The notes below the pieces were generated by a model. That model did no database searches and was not told where the DNA came from. It was given only the letters and a program-made list of their open reading frames with translations. A program made the translations under genes and the position numbers. From positions 18,233 through 82,232 of the forward strand of contig CAMWFQ010000018.1 in assembly GCA_947173495.1 (NCBI GenBank): a stretch of 64,000 nt of DNA. The letters are read 5' to 3'. This document shows, in pieces, positions 17,809 through 26,001 of the stretch (its first letter is position 1; the number at the start of each line of letters is the position of its first letter). The DNA comes from an uncultured Lachnospiraceae bacterium (GTDB taxonomy: Bacteria > Bacillota > Clostridia > Lachnospirales > Lachnospiraceae).

Positions 17809-17928
17809 CTATGTCTCTGCGCTTTTCATTCTGCCTATGCTTCCGATAAGCCTGACAATAGACATGGCTGCGGCAATCAGCGCTGCAGCCGCTTTTAAAA
17901 TACTCTCAGCTAATTTCAGTCCTCCCAT
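17809..17928 (-). CDS. Micro-ORF, 39-residue amphipathic peptide
   Basis: An ATG at 17928 is preceded by an excellent GGAGGAGGA site at 4-5 bases. The product starts MGGLKLAESILKAAAALIAA, continues AMSIVRLIGSIGRMKSAET, and is a single Ala/Ile-rich helix with a basic end. The composition resembles membrane-active small peptides or small integral membrane proteins. It stands alone between a terminator-like hairpin and an unknown gene. No family was recognised. Confidence 0.5.
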   Translation of the reverse strand: MGGLKLAESILKAAAALIAAAMSIVRLIGSIGRMKSAET

Positions 17929-18190
17929 GCAGTCCTCCTCCTTTCCCTTTGCTGTTTCTACCGCTGTGGGCTCTGCTGGCCTACTGACAGAATATATCAG
18001 TATATGGTCTGCATATACGATAGGGGAGGCATGGGAAGTAAACATAAATATTTTATTCCATCAGGGAAACGGTACTTAAATATCTCCCTGTCCTATACCG
18101 CAAACTCAGCCTCATTTTTATACTCCGCTCTCGGGAACTTTCTGTATAATTCAGCCTTTTATTTTTCTTCTTCATATCAATTACTCTCTA

Positions 18191-18517
18191 TCAATTAACT
18201 TTGTATCCTAATCTTATTGTTAAACCACAATAGTTACTTATAACCTTATAAATTCTATCGAGCGAGTCAGTAATAACTTCTCTGCTGTCAGAACTTGTTT
18301 CAGGATCTTTCAAATAAGGCTTATATTTATCATAGTATTCAATAAGCTTCTCGATGTTTTCAAAAACCTCCTCTAACCTTTTAATAACATCTTCATGGGT
18401 TATCTTAGAAGCATCAATGCCAATGACACTGTCTGCCAATAAACCAAGAATCTCCATAGATTTCTCAATATCTTTTCCTAGCTCTTCCGTAATATTAAAT
18501 ATTTCATGATCTGGCAT
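18191..18517 (-). CDS. Small helical protein, unknown
   Basis: A 108-residue acidic, largely helical protein with a GAGGAGAG ribosome site. It contains a probable coiled-coil stretch (VIKRLEEVFENIEKLIEYYDKY). No family was recognised. It lies in the accessory block beside the NERD-domain gene and is on the same strand, so it may be part of that module. Confidence 0.6.
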   Translation of the reverse strand: MPDHEIFNITEELGKDIEKSMEILGLLADSVIGIDASKITHEDVIKRLEEVFENIEKLIEYYDKYKPYLKDPETSSDSREVITDSLDRIYKVISNYCGLTIRLGYKVN

Positions 18518-18737
18518 TTCTTTCTCTCCTCACTTTTCAATAATATTTGACAACAGGTCTGGCATTGGACAGCCGGGTTCTGAGTATGATAATAAAAACA
18601 AGAATTCCCCGCTTTCTTGATTATGTACAACCTATTTCGAAGATGCCAATGCTCGCTCCAGCATTTCAGCCAAAGAATGCTCTGATTAATTTTGCTACTA
18701 TATCAAATACAAAATGGCACATAGGTATAGTAAATTA

Positions 18738-20123
18738 TTATTTCAACTCTCTAACATCATCACCCATGATATTAATTTTATATTTCTCAATCTCATCCAC
18801 ACAAAAATCGCTGGTTCCACCGACTGGTTGGGCATCCGAAAGAATATCCATTATTGTTTCTTTTAATCTGTCTACATACAATACTCGACACATGTTACAA
18901 TTTTCCGCACCTTCAAGTATAAGTGTAGGATTAGAAAAAACAAGCAAACTATGTATTGGCACATGAGGGAGTATGCTTTTCATAAGTGCTTCATGGCGCT
19001 GGATCTGATAAAAAGGATTTTCTACCCCTTCTAAACACCCATTGTTGTTGGGGTCTCTTACCCATTTACCGTCTGAATAAATCTTTACCCTGCCTTTCCA
19101 ATATTTGGTTTCAATCAGGATAATACCTGCATCGCTTACAAGAATATGGTCATATTCCTGTGGGACATCAATGAATTCAGAATTTTTGAGAAGAATACTG
19201 CCATAGCGGTATTTCGTCTCGCAATTCTTTTTTATCGTCTTAAATGAAAGTGATGACTCAACAGAAAGCCATTTAATTGCATATTCAACCTTCTCCTCTC
19301 CCGCATCACTGCTATTTTGAAGTTTTTTTACAATAGCATCAATCTCTTCTTTTTTCCTATAAATATCAAATCCGCAGTATTTTTCAGAAAAGCCCTTCCC
19401 GTCAACTATCAGGGAACCTTCTATAAGCAAATCACGATATATTTCCTTTAGTCTCGTTAACTTGCTGACATATCTTTTAAATTGTCTTATCTCCTTCTTA
19501 TTTGCTTCAAGAAAATCCATAATCATTTGATCACCTTTACACAATTCTGGAGATTTTGCCTCTTTTTGAAACAACATCTTTATAGGAGCTGTTTTTTGGG
19601 CAAGATAGGATTCCACGTTTTCAAGCAATTCCAAATAATCGTACGGATATTTTATGCATGTAGACTTCTCACCTTCCTCACCATACTCTGCTATAATAAC
19701 AATATTATAGCTATCACTTACTACAATATCTTTACAGCGACTATAGCTTGCCCAATCCTCTTCAAAAGGCCCACACCATATCTTTTCAGGAACCAAGCTG
19801 CTACATACATTTGTCAAACACACCGAACCTTTAAGTCCCAGAAAGCCTACGCTCCTAGATTCACTCAGAACATAACAAAAGGACTTCCAAAAATCCACTT
19901 GAAGAAAAGGAATTTCCGTAATAAGTCTACCATTATCATGTACAATTTCCGAAATGACTGTGATGTTCCCATATATTTTCACAAATTCATCAAAATCCAA
20001 TTCATCCACCATTCTTTTTACAGTATACTCACGCTTTTTATCAACAATCTTTATCAAAGCATGTGTATTAGCCGTAATTTCCATTTTCATATCACCGCAA
20101 GAAATAATTTTAGCAAATTTCAT
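18738..20123 (-). CDS. NERD (nuclease-related) domain protein
   Basis: A 461-residue protein with GGAGGG 5 bases before the ATG. The first 290 residues are an unassigned domain with several Cys and Trp residues. The C-terminal part is a NERD domain of the PD-(D/E)XK type: YDHILVSDAGIILIETKYWK (Asp, then E-x-K) followed by the Gln of NPFYQIQRHEALMK and a LLVFSNPTL strand. It is expected to cut or bind nucleic acid, but the target is unknown. It is divergent from an HTH regulator at 20334 and followed by a small helical gene. NERD proteins occur in phage-defence islands, so a defence role is plausible but unproven. Confidence 0.75.
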   Translation of the reverse strand: MKFAKIISCGDMKMEITANTHALIKIVDKKREYTVKRMVDELDFDEFVKIYGNITVISEIVHDNGRLITEIPFLQVDFWKSFCYVLSESRSVGFLGLKGSVCLTNVCSSLVPEKIWCGPFEEDWASYSRCKDIVVSDSYNIVIIAEYGEEGEKSTCIKYPYDYLELLENVESYLAQKTAPIKMLFQKEAKSPELCKGDQMIMDFLEANKKEIRQFKRYVSKLTRLKEIYRDLLIEGSLIVDGKGFSEKYCGFDIYRKKEEIDAIVKKLQNSSDAGEEKVEYAIKWLSVESSLSFKTIKKNCETKYRYGSILLKNSEFIDVPQEYDHILVSDAGIILIETKYWKGRVKIYSDGKWVRDPNNNGCLEGVENPFYQIQRHEALMKSILPHVPIHSLLVFSNPTLILEGAENCNMCRVLYVDRLKETIMDILSDAQPVGGTSDFCVDEIEKYKINIMGDDVRELK

Positions 20124-20244
20124 TTATACCCTCCGAATTTCACACTATAAACATACTAGCATTTTCTGAACCAAATCACTTATACGGAGACATAACTCAA
20201 AAGAATAAATATGCCATCTTCTCTTTTATTTTTATATGCTTATA

Positions 20245-20298
20245 ATAGCTCATTCGCCTATACAATCTATTTTATCATAGCTCATTCGCCTATACAAT
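20245..20298. repeat. Two 22-bp direct repeats upstream of HTH gene
   Basis: ATAGCTCATTCGCCTATACAAT occurs twice, at 20245-20266 and 20277-20298, 32 bases apart (about three helical turns). They lie between the divergent NERD and HTH genes and end in TACAAT, a -10-like word. They are probable operators for the HTH protein. Confidence 0.55.
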
Positions 20299-20333
20299 AG
20301 CAATTAGAAAACTTATTGGATGAGGTAAGCAGA

Positions 20334-20681
20334 ATGGATTATATATTATTAGGGCAAAAAATACGTGCGGCTCGCATGTCAGCCGGATTGTCACAGGAAC
20401 AGTTAGCTGAAATGGTAGGACTTACCAGCCAGCATATTTCCCATACCGAAGTTGCTTCTACCAAGGTCAGCCTCCCTTCTCTCATTAAGATTGCCAATGC
20501 CCTACATACCAGCGTTGACAGACTGCTTTCCGACAGCATCCATGATTCTAAATCCTATCTGATGGATGATGTGCAAGCAGTCTTTTCCGACTGCGATTCC
20601 GATGAAATATACGTCATGCTGGAAGCCGCAAATGCCATCAAAAAATCTATCCGGGTGCGGAAATTAAAACGTGTAGACTGA
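20334..20681 (+). CDS. XRE-family HTH regulator
   Basis: A 115-residue protein; the ATG at 20334 is preferred over a TTG 18 bases upstream. Residues about 5-60 form a Cro/C1-type helix-turn-helix (GQKIRAARMSAGLSQEQLAE, then VGLTSQHISHTE and LIKIANAL). The C-terminal 50 residues include a helical DSDEIYVMLEAANAIKKS segment. The tandem repeats directly upstream suggest autoregulation and control of the divergent NERD gene. Confidence 0.85.
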   Translation: MDYILLGQKIRAARMSAGLSQEQLAEMVGLTSQHISHTEVASTKVSLPSLIKIANALHTSVDRLLSDSIHDSKSYLMDDVQAVFSDCDSDEIYVMLEAANAIKKSIRVRKLKRVD

Positions 20682-20743
20682 ATAGTCATCTCAGCCATCC
20701 AAAATCGTCATCATTCAATCATCTCTAGACTTGCCGATTAATT

Positions 20744-20780
20744 GTTGCACATCCGTTGCGTCTGCTTGCAGACATGCAAC
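20744..20780. repeat. Second copy of the 37-bp motif
   Basis: GTTGCA..ATCCG and TGCAGA.ATGCAAC at the same spacing as in 13275-13311 (29 of 37 identical, no gaps). It lies in the 248-base spacer between the HTH gene and the end of the ParR-like gene. Further GCAAATCC/GGCAAC words follow up to 20855. A binding site for the partition proteins is a candidate role. Confidence 0.5.
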
Positions 20781-20929
20781 ATTTCCTCTCTGATTTCTTC
20801 TTTATCCGTCAAATATGCAGCAAATCCGCTTCATCCGGCAACAAAAATGCAACAGACACCCGCTATGGAGCGCCTGCTACATTTCAATATCATATCCCTT
20901 ATCACTTCCATTCCGTTCTCCGGAACACC

Positions 20930-21307
20930 TTACCTGATAAAATCCAGAACACCACTGAGCTCATCGGGTAAACTCCCACATGCCTCTGGTAGTCCTGCTT
21001 CTTCCATCATAGGCTTCTCTGGAATCTTCTGTACATTTACAGTACCGATACCGGCAAGCAGCGCGCCTACCAGCTTCATCCCCTGTGACTGTATTTCTTC
21101 ACGTACCATTAAAAGCATATGCTCATGAAACTGCTGACGCTCTGCCATCTCGATTTTAACATTAAGATATTCCTCAAGGATTCCCTTTACACAGGCAGTC
21201 AGTGAAGCGGAACTTCCTGCTTTCTCTGACAGTTTCAGGTATAATTCCTTATCTGCCTTATCATCCATATTGAAACGGATAAATATGGATTTCTGGTTTG
21301 CAGCCAT
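20930..21307 (-). CDS. ParR/StbB-like partner of ParM
   Basis: A 125-residue protein starting MAANQKSIFIRFNMDD, with AAGG and the ParM stop just upstream (start 4 bases after the stop). The N-terminal 60 residues have a ribbon-helix-helix-like pattern (SIFIRFNM, then two helices) as in plasmid DNA-binding adaptors. The C-terminal half is variable with a Gly/Pro-rich tail. Position directly after parM indicates the adaptor that links the ParM filament to a centromere. A longer start at 21418 would lie inside parM and is rejected. Confidence 0.7.
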   Translation of the reverse strand: MAANQKSIFIRFNMDDKADKELYLKLSEKAGSSASLTACVKGILEEYLNVKIEMAERQQFHEHMLLMVREEIQSQGMKLVGALLAGIGTVNVQKIPEKPMMEEAGLPEACGSLPDELSGVLDFIR

Positions 21308-21311
21308 CAGT

Positions 21312-22232
21312 TCACCTTCTCTCCAGCATCTGACCAGCAAGGAACTCATAGCCTTTTGCGTTGGCGCACAGGTCACAGTCATAAGCTGTATGGCTCCTGT
21401 ACTTTCCTGCATGGTCACGGGCCATCAGCGCACCGCCGCCTACATAGATGATATTGATATAGTCAAGGCTGTAGCCTCGTTCGGAAAGTTCCAGTTCCAG
21501 AGAATGTATCTTTTCCTGCATCATCCCATGAATCAGCTCCGCATAAACTGCTGGCAGATTGCCCCCTTCTTTTAACATGACCTTCATAATCTCATGTTCA
21601 GGAATATCCTTTCCGGTCTGTATTTTCATATCCCGCTGTATTTCTTTGAGCCATTTGACCATCGCCTTCTCAATCGTGATGGATTTGCTCTCAATCGGAA
21701 GACCATTCCGTACATAAACGACATCGGTAGTCTTGCTTCCAATATCCACTATCAGGTAATCGTCCTTCATATTGCCAAGCCTTGAAGCAATCGCTGAATA
21801 GCACTGCGGACATACAATCACTTTTACAATCGTCACGGAATAATCTTCTCCCTCATAGGAAAATTCCATTGTGTTTTGCTGACCATAGTAATCAATCAGT
21901 TTCAGCTTATCCCTTCCATAATTAGAAAACGGCAGCCCCACCGCGAGTATGATATCTGCTTTATGTAATACTGCTTTACGGAGTTCCATTGCGATACCAG
22001 CCATTGTACGGAGCCTTGCAGAATCATCCGATATCTTATCCTCTGTGATTGCTGACCTGCCTTCTCCTACCTTAAAATATTCCCCATCATAAAACAGAGA
22101 GTTCTCCTTTAGCGTTGGTTCTACAGCTCCAAGTCTGTGTACGCCGTTGTCAAATATAAAATTTGCAGTCTTCCCAAGCTGGTAGCCGTCATCAAAACCG
22201 ATGATACAGCTCCCGTTTTTCAGCTTAATCAT
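21312..22232 (-). CDS. parM: ParM/StbA actin-like segregation ATPase
   Basis: A 306-residue actin-fold ATPase. It shows phosphate 1-like IIGFDDGYQLGKTAN near the N-terminus, phosphate 2-like LIVDIGSKTTDVVYVRNG at about 175-195, and the adenosine motif INIIYVGGGALM at about 265. All three are in the order expected for ParM. It has a good AAGGAG site. It polymerises to push apart plasmid copies. Its presence implies that the element replicates as a plasmid at least transiently after excision. Confidence 0.9.
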   Translation of the reverse strand: MIKLKNGSCIIGFDDGYQLGKTANFIFDNGVHRLGAVEPTLKENSLFYDGEYFKVGEGRSAITEDKISDDSARLRTMAGIAMELRKAVLHKADIILAVGLPFSNYGRDKLKLIDYYGQQNTMEFSYEGEDYSVTIVKVIVCPQCYSAIASRLGNMKDDYLIVDIGSKTTDVVYVRNGLPIESKSITIEKAMVKWLKEIQRDMKIQTGKDIPEHEIMKVMLKEGGNLPAVYAELIHGMMQEKIHSLELELSERGYSLDYINIIYVGGGALMARDHAGKYRSHTAYDCDLCANAKGYEFLAGQMLERR

Positions 22233-22249
22233 GATAAAGTCTCCTTCCC

Positions 22250-22465
22250 TTACAGGATATCGGATAAATCAATACCCAGTTCTTCCATCTCTTTCCTATC
22301 AGTGCCAAGGTCTCCATACAAAAACTCCAGAAATTCGCTGTCACTGTTGTACCTGTCTGCATGGGCTTCCGCATAAAGCCCCAGTGCATTTCCCAACAGA
22401 ATTTTCAGACGCTCCTTAGCTGTAGCTTCCAGTATTTTCTCTCCATTTCTGTTATACAGGCTCAT
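22250..22465 (-). CDS. Small protein, unknown
   Basis: A 71-residue ORF overlapping the upstream gene by 14 bases and ending 18 bases before parM. It is acidic and helical (KERLKILLGNALGLYAEAHA; EMEELGIDLSDIL). No family recognised; it is co-transcribed with the partition operon. Confidence 0.6.
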   Translation of the reverse strand: MSLYNRNGEKILEATAKERLKILLGNALGLYAEAHADRYNSDSEFLEFLYGDLGTDRKEMEELGIDLSDIL

Positions 22466-23018
22466 GTTTTCCCTCCGTTTCTTTCAGTCTCAGCTGTGTA
22501 AATACCTTTTCCTTCCTTGATGCATTGTCCCTTATAACCGCCTGCGGGTAATTTTTCATCAGCTCGTCTTTTTTCCTTAAAGCCGCCTCCATGCTGCCGC
22601 AGATATATGTCCATGCCATCTTTTCCCCTTTCCTGTTAAAGACATAGACATTCGCCCCTTCCCATGTGAAATCGTCAAGGTTTGCATTTACATAGGCATA
22701 TTCTTCAATGATGAAGTCTGCCAGGAGGGACGCCATGGCATGCATGGCCGCCCCATCCTCACGCAGCGTCTTAAATGTGCCGAGCTCTGCGCTCCCTTCC
22801 ACGCCGCCTTCAAAATACTCTATCCAGAGGTTCAGATAAATGCCCTCATTAATCCCATAGGCAAGGCTGCTTTTTAAGTCAAATTCGTAAGTCCATATAG
22901 AGGAAGGCTTACCTGTCACATGGCTGTAGTCAAGGATATCCGGCATTTTTCCCTTTTCTTTCAGGATATCCAGTATTTTATTGAATAACCCTTCCGTTGT
23001 CATCGGCCTGCTTATCAT
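22452..23018 (-). CDS. Hypothetical protein of the ParM operon
   Basis: A 188-residue protein whose start overlaps the upstream stop (ATGA). It appears alpha/beta, with WTYEFDLKSSLAYGINEGIY and NVYVFNRKGEKMAWTYI strands and a charged C-terminal tail. No family was recognised. An internal ATG (MTTEGL) is an alternative start. Confidence 0.65.
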   Translation of the reverse strand: MISRPMTTEGLFNKILDILKEKGKMPDILDYSHVTGKPSSIWTYEFDLKSSLAYGINEGIYLNLWIEYFEGGVEGSAELGTFKTLREDGAAMHAMASLLADFIIEEYAYVNANLDDFTWEGANVYVFNRKGEKMAWTYICGSMEAALRKKDELMKNYPQAVIRDNASRKEKVFTQLRLKETEGKHEPV

Positions 23019-23509
23019 ATGGCGCCACCCTTCCCGGCGGCAATCCCTCGGAGGAACCCCTGCTCGAACACAGCATATTTTGTGTCCTCCGTACAGGCGC
23101 AGAATTCATCCATGGCGGCGTTAAATTCCTCTTTGGGCACATAATGCCTTAAGATATCCACAACTGGCTCTAACCTGTCACACCTCTCCACCGCCAAAGT
23201 GGAATATTCGTTCCTGATATTTTCATCCAGCCTGCTCTCCACATTGCACGTCCTGTCCACGGTAAGCAGCTCCACGGCATACCGGAACCCGAAAAGGAAA
23301 CCCTGGCGTTCATTTACCATGGCATACTCGGAAAGAATCCCCTCAAGCCCCATCCACTGCTCATGGGCTTCTTCATCATCTGCGCTGAAAATATTTCCCA
23401 TAACATAGGCTTTCAGCTTTTTCCTCGCATCCTTCGTTTCGGGTAAATCGCCGTATTCCTCCGTACCCATTAAACTGTTATAAATCCTGTCAATAGCCTT
23501 TAATCCCAT
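23015..23509 (-). CDS. Helical protein, possibly DUF6809-like
   Basis: A 164-residue, mostly helical protein with GGAGGG before its ATG. The segment ERQGFLFGFRYAVELL, preceded by EEAHEQWMGLEGILSEYA, resembles the conserved F-x-x-G-F/Y-x-x-G/A pattern of the DUF6809 family common in clostridial elements. This is my pattern match only. It opens the four-gene run ending in parM and the ParR-like gene. Confidence 0.55.
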   Translation of the reverse strand: MGLKAIDRIYNSLMGTEEYGDLPETKDARKKLKAYVMGNIFSADDEEAHEQWMGLEGILSEYAMVNERQGFLFGFRYAVELLTVDRTCNVESRLDENIRNEYSTLAVERCDRLEPVVDILRHYVPKEEFNAAMDEFCACTEDTKYAVFEQGFLRGIAAGKGGAI

Positions 23510-23752
23510 TTCTTTCCCTCCCTCTTTCCTTTGCAGCCTCCAACGGCCTCCTTTGCTTCTTCTTTGTGGTTTTTCCTTTCATTTCCTTTCCTGAAACCTC
23601 CTGAATAAGGAAATCCCCATGCCGCAAAATAGTATGGGGACTGTTTATAGTGTCAGTTTGAGAATATATACTTGTATAAATACTTTATTCTACTGCCATT
23701 TTGACTTTTATAAAAAAGACTGGTAACATACAAAATGGGAGGTATAAGGATT

Positions 23753-24604
23753 ATGGGTGGAAACATAAGAGAAATCCGGCTTGATGATATGGTCCCGTTT
23801 AGAGGCCATTCCGGACAGACATATGAAGGCGGACGGCTGCAGCAGCTGGCAGACAGCATTAAGCAGCATGGCCTTCTATGTCCTGTCATTGTCCGCTCCA
23901 CAGATAACGGAAAATATGAAATTATATGCGGGCATAACCGTACCAAAGCAATGCGGTTATTAGGACGTGATTCTATCCCTGCAGATATAAGGGACGGTCT
24001 GTCTGATGCGGAAGCATTGGAATTATTCTACGACAGCAACCTAAACCAGCAGTCCTTTTCTGACTGGAATTATTCACAGAAAATCGAAGCGGTAAAATAC
24101 TCGGAGAATTTAATGAAAGAGCATTCAAAACAAGGAAAACGGACGGATTTGGAAAGGAAAAAAGCTGCAGGGACGGATAACGGAACTTCTGTCCAGACTG
24201 GACAGAAGTTAAATGAAAAACCTGCGGGCACCACGACAAGGGATAAGATGGCGCGCCGCCTTGGCATATCTACAGCGACTTTCAGCAAATACAGGCGTAT
24301 CATCAGACTTCCCGATAACCTCCGCCAGTCTGTTGCACGGCTGCTTGATGAAAAAAGGATAACCTTTGAAGCTGCCTATATAATTTCCAGTCTGGGGCAT
24401 AAGGATATCGAAAGCCTGACAGAGGGCATGAAAAGCCAGCCTGATGCAAAAATTAACATGGACAGGTTAAAGGAATTCTCCGCCAGGAAGAAGCCAGACC
24501 CATCCCATCTGATAGTCCGTGCCATATCAGACAGCAAAGCGCCAGGTATTCTGGGCATCCTGGAATTACCGGAAAAGCCAATATTGGTAAAGGCAATTAA
24601 GTAA
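23753..24604 (+). CDS. ParB/Spo0J-like partition protein
   Basis: A 283-residue protein; the ATG at 23753 follows GGGAGG at 10 bases. The N-terminal ParB/sulfiredoxin-fold domain shows LADSIKQHGLLCPVIVR and IICGHNRTKAMRLLG (the G-x-R-R-like box is GHNR). A central HTH region follows (MARRLGISTATFSKYRRII). The C-terminus lacks a clear dimerisation match. No ParA ATPase is adjacent, so it may act as a transcriptional regulator, or as a CTP-dependent clamp with another partner. It is divergent from the ParM operon. Confidence 0.85.
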   Translation: MGGNIREIRLDDMVPFRGHSGQTYEGGRLQQLADSIKQHGLLCPVIVRSTDNGKYEIICGHNRTKAMRLLGRDSIPADIRDGLSDAEALELFYDSNLNQQSFSDWNYSQKIEAVKYSENLMKEHSKQGKRTDLERKKAAGTDNGTSVQTGQKLNEKPAGTTTRDKMARRLGISTATFSKYRRIIRLPDNLRQSVARLLDEKRITFEAAYIISSLGHKDIESLTEGMKSQPDAKINMDRLKEFSARKKPDPSHLIVRAISDSKAPGILGILELPEKPILVKAIK

Positions 24605-24649
24605 CCAAAAAGTATAATATCCGCATTACTGAACTATTTTCTGGTATAA

Positions 24650-24678
24650 AAAGGCATCCTCAGATTGAGAATGCCTTT
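24650..24678 (+). terminator. Hairpin after ParB-like gene
   Basis: AAAGGCAT and ATGCCTTT pair, extended by CTC/GAG, followed by CATTTTA. It can serve converging transcripts. Confidence 0.5.
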
Positions 24679-24726
24679 CATTTTATATATTCAATATAAT
24701 GCCTGCTATGACCTGACATTACCTGC

Positions 24727-24912
24727 TTATAACCTTTTCAGCAGGACAGCTCTGTCTTTCTCCGATATCTGCATGGCGGTCATAGCCTCTTCATCCGACC
24801 ATTTCATAGATTTCATCAAATTCTTCACTGATTCATACAAAGTATCTATTCTTTTTCTTTCCGCATAACTTTCTGCATAGCTTTCCGCATACTTTTCAAC
24901 TGCTTCACACAT
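24727..24912 (-). CDS. Small Rpn-tail-like protein
   Basis: A 61-residue ORF with AGGAGG 10 bases before the ATG. It begins MCEAVEKYAESYAESYAERK, an internal heptapeptide-like repeat, then LMKSMKWSDEEAMTAMQIS. This matches the C-terminal tails of Rpn-family recombination nucleases, which carry similar EKYAE repeats and a terminal HTH-like helix. The catalytic domain is absent. It may be a separately translated tail or a remnant. Confidence 0.5.
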   Translation of the reverse strand: MCEAVEKYAESYAESYAERKRIDTLYESVKNLMKSMKWSDEEAMTAMQISEKDRAVLLKRL

Positions 24913-24934
24913 AATTTTCCGGCCTCCTTCTTCC

Positions 24935-25297
24935 TCATCTGTTTCCTGTTTCCAGAGGAACGACTGCCAGTGTCTTTCCTAAAGGAGCCAAAACTTTCAA
25001 AATTGTATCCAGTTGTGGGCTTGTGCTGCCTTTTTCCATTCTTGCAATAACAGGCTGTTTTACACCGCTTAATTCTTCCAGCTTTTTCTGACTTATACCC
25101 TTTTCCTGCCTTGCCTTTATCAGTTCCCCGATAATGGATACCCGTAGCTCGCTCTCCGCTATTTCATCCGTTGTAAGAATGCTTTCCATAAATTCCAGAA
25201 CATTCTCGCCAACAGCTTCTTCTCCCCGCTTGCTCAAATCAGCCAGATTCTCTTTCGCCTGTGCTACAGCTCGTGAATATTCTCTATTTGTCCTCAT
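24935..25297 (-). CDS. HTH antitoxin of HigBA-type pair
   Basis: A 120-residue protein with GGGAGG before its ATG, overlapping the toxin gene by 14 bases. An N-terminal helical region is followed by a Cro/C1 helix-turn-helix ([20 protein letters not shown], then [20 protein letters not shown]). It should neutralise the toxin and repress the operon through the inverted repeat at 25702-25721. Confidence 0.85.
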   Translation of the reverse strand: MRTNREYSRAVAQAKENLADLSKRGEEAVGENVLEFMESILTTDEIAESELRVSIIGELIKARQEKGISQKKLEELSGVKQPVIARMEKGSTSPQLDTILKVLAPLGKTLAVVPLETGNR

Positions 25298-25649
25298 GAT
25301 GTTTCCTCCCTTGATAATCCATCAAATTTCGTTTTGCCCGCTCAATTTCCTTCCGTGGAGTTTTTTGTGTTCGCTTCATAAAAACATGTAAAAGAACAAA
25401 ACCGCTGCCATCCCATGCTGCAAATAAGATTCTGTCTCTCAATGGCCGTAATTCCCATATATTTCCATCAATATGTTTTATATACGGCTCTCCTGCTCTC
25501 GTTCCATATACACTAAGTGTTTTTACGTAATCCATGATTTTATTCAACTTGACCCGACTGTCCTTATCTTTCTTTGCAGCCAGTCCTGCAATATATTCCT
25601 TTACCGGCTCTTTGCCGTTCTTATCCCTATAAAAATAGATTTCGTACAA
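25284..25649 (-). CDS. RelE/HigB-like toxin (Gp49 family)
   Basis: A 121-residue protein. It shows the Gp49/HigB pattern: [18 protein letters not shown] at the N-terminus, then [13 protein letters not shown] and [20 protein letters not shown], and a terminal RAKRNLMDY helix. The start is TTG, 9 bases after GGAGG; no ATG is available nearby. It is a ribosome-dependent mRNA interferase by family. The module lies close to the right end of the element and probably stabilises it. Confidence 0.85.
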   Translation of the reverse strand: MYEIYFYRDKNGKEPVKEYIAGLAAKKDKDSRVKLNKIMDYVKTLSVYGTRAGEPYIKHIDGNIWELRPLRDRILFAAWDGSGFVLLHVFMKRTQKTPRKEIERAKRNLMDYQGRKHHEDK

Positions 25650-25931
25650 ATTTATTTTCCTCCTGCTATAAATAAACTATACCTTAAAGTTATCAAAAAG
25701 TCAATAACTTTTAAGTTATTGGCTTCTCTGTGAAAAATACTATCCAGATGAAGTTGCAAGGCAAATTGAGTCCCTTGTGAATATGGCAAAACAGCTTATG
25801 CAGGAAATCTCCGTATTATTTATTCCAAAGATACATAAGCCATACTTGCGAGTTTTGAATCAAAGTTGAATCACAGCGTGCAACGTGCCTCTCCTTTCCT
25901 TGATTTTAGCGGGTTTCAGAACAGCGATATA
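25650..25931. other. Right-end spacer with operator and gene remnant
   Basis: A perfect 9-bp inverted repeat, CAATAACTT and AAGTTATTG separated by TT (25702-25721), with a further half-site AAAGTTAT at 25686, lies upstream of the toxin and is its likely operator. On the plus strand an unstarted frame of about 50 codons (ending VLNQS then TGA at 25867-25869) may be the 3' remnant of a lost gene. Two TTGAATCA sites (25855 and 25866) follow. Confidence 0.45.
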
Positions 25932-26001
25932 GTTCGAGTCCCGTCTCGCGCTCTGGTTAAAGTCGCGGAAATGCTGATAAATACAGCGTTTCCGCTATTT
26001 T
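25932..26001 (+). repeat. attR: right copy of the 70-bp repeat
   Basis: Matches 1049-1118 with one mismatch. It contains only the 3' part of tRNA-Gly and the terminator hairpin, so it is the remnant left by integration. Its last two bases overlap the stop codon of the next host gene. Confidence 0.92.

Larger units (their letters stand above)
1049..26001. mobile_element. Integrated plasmid-like mobile element in tRNA-Gly
   Basis: Bounded by the 70-bp att repeats, with a tyrosine integrase at the left end and TTGAATCA arm-type repeats inside both ends. The content is replication, recombination, partition and toxin-antitoxin genes with many short unknown ORFs. The sequence is visibly richer in A and T than the flanking host DNA. 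No relaxase, coupling ATPase, type IV secretion or virion gene is recognisable, so transfer may depend on a helper, or a mobilisation gene is too diverged to see. Probable class: integrative mobilisable or integrative plasmid-like element. Confidence 0.85.

Noticed and set aside
21308..21418. Upstream start for the ParR-like gene at 21418
   Set aside because: It lies inside the parM coding region in another frame; the ATG at 21307 after the parM stop has a ribosome site.
25740..25869. Plus-strand ORF near the right end as a functional gene
   Set aside because: It has no start codon with ribosome site and is about 50 codons; treated as a possible 3' remnant.
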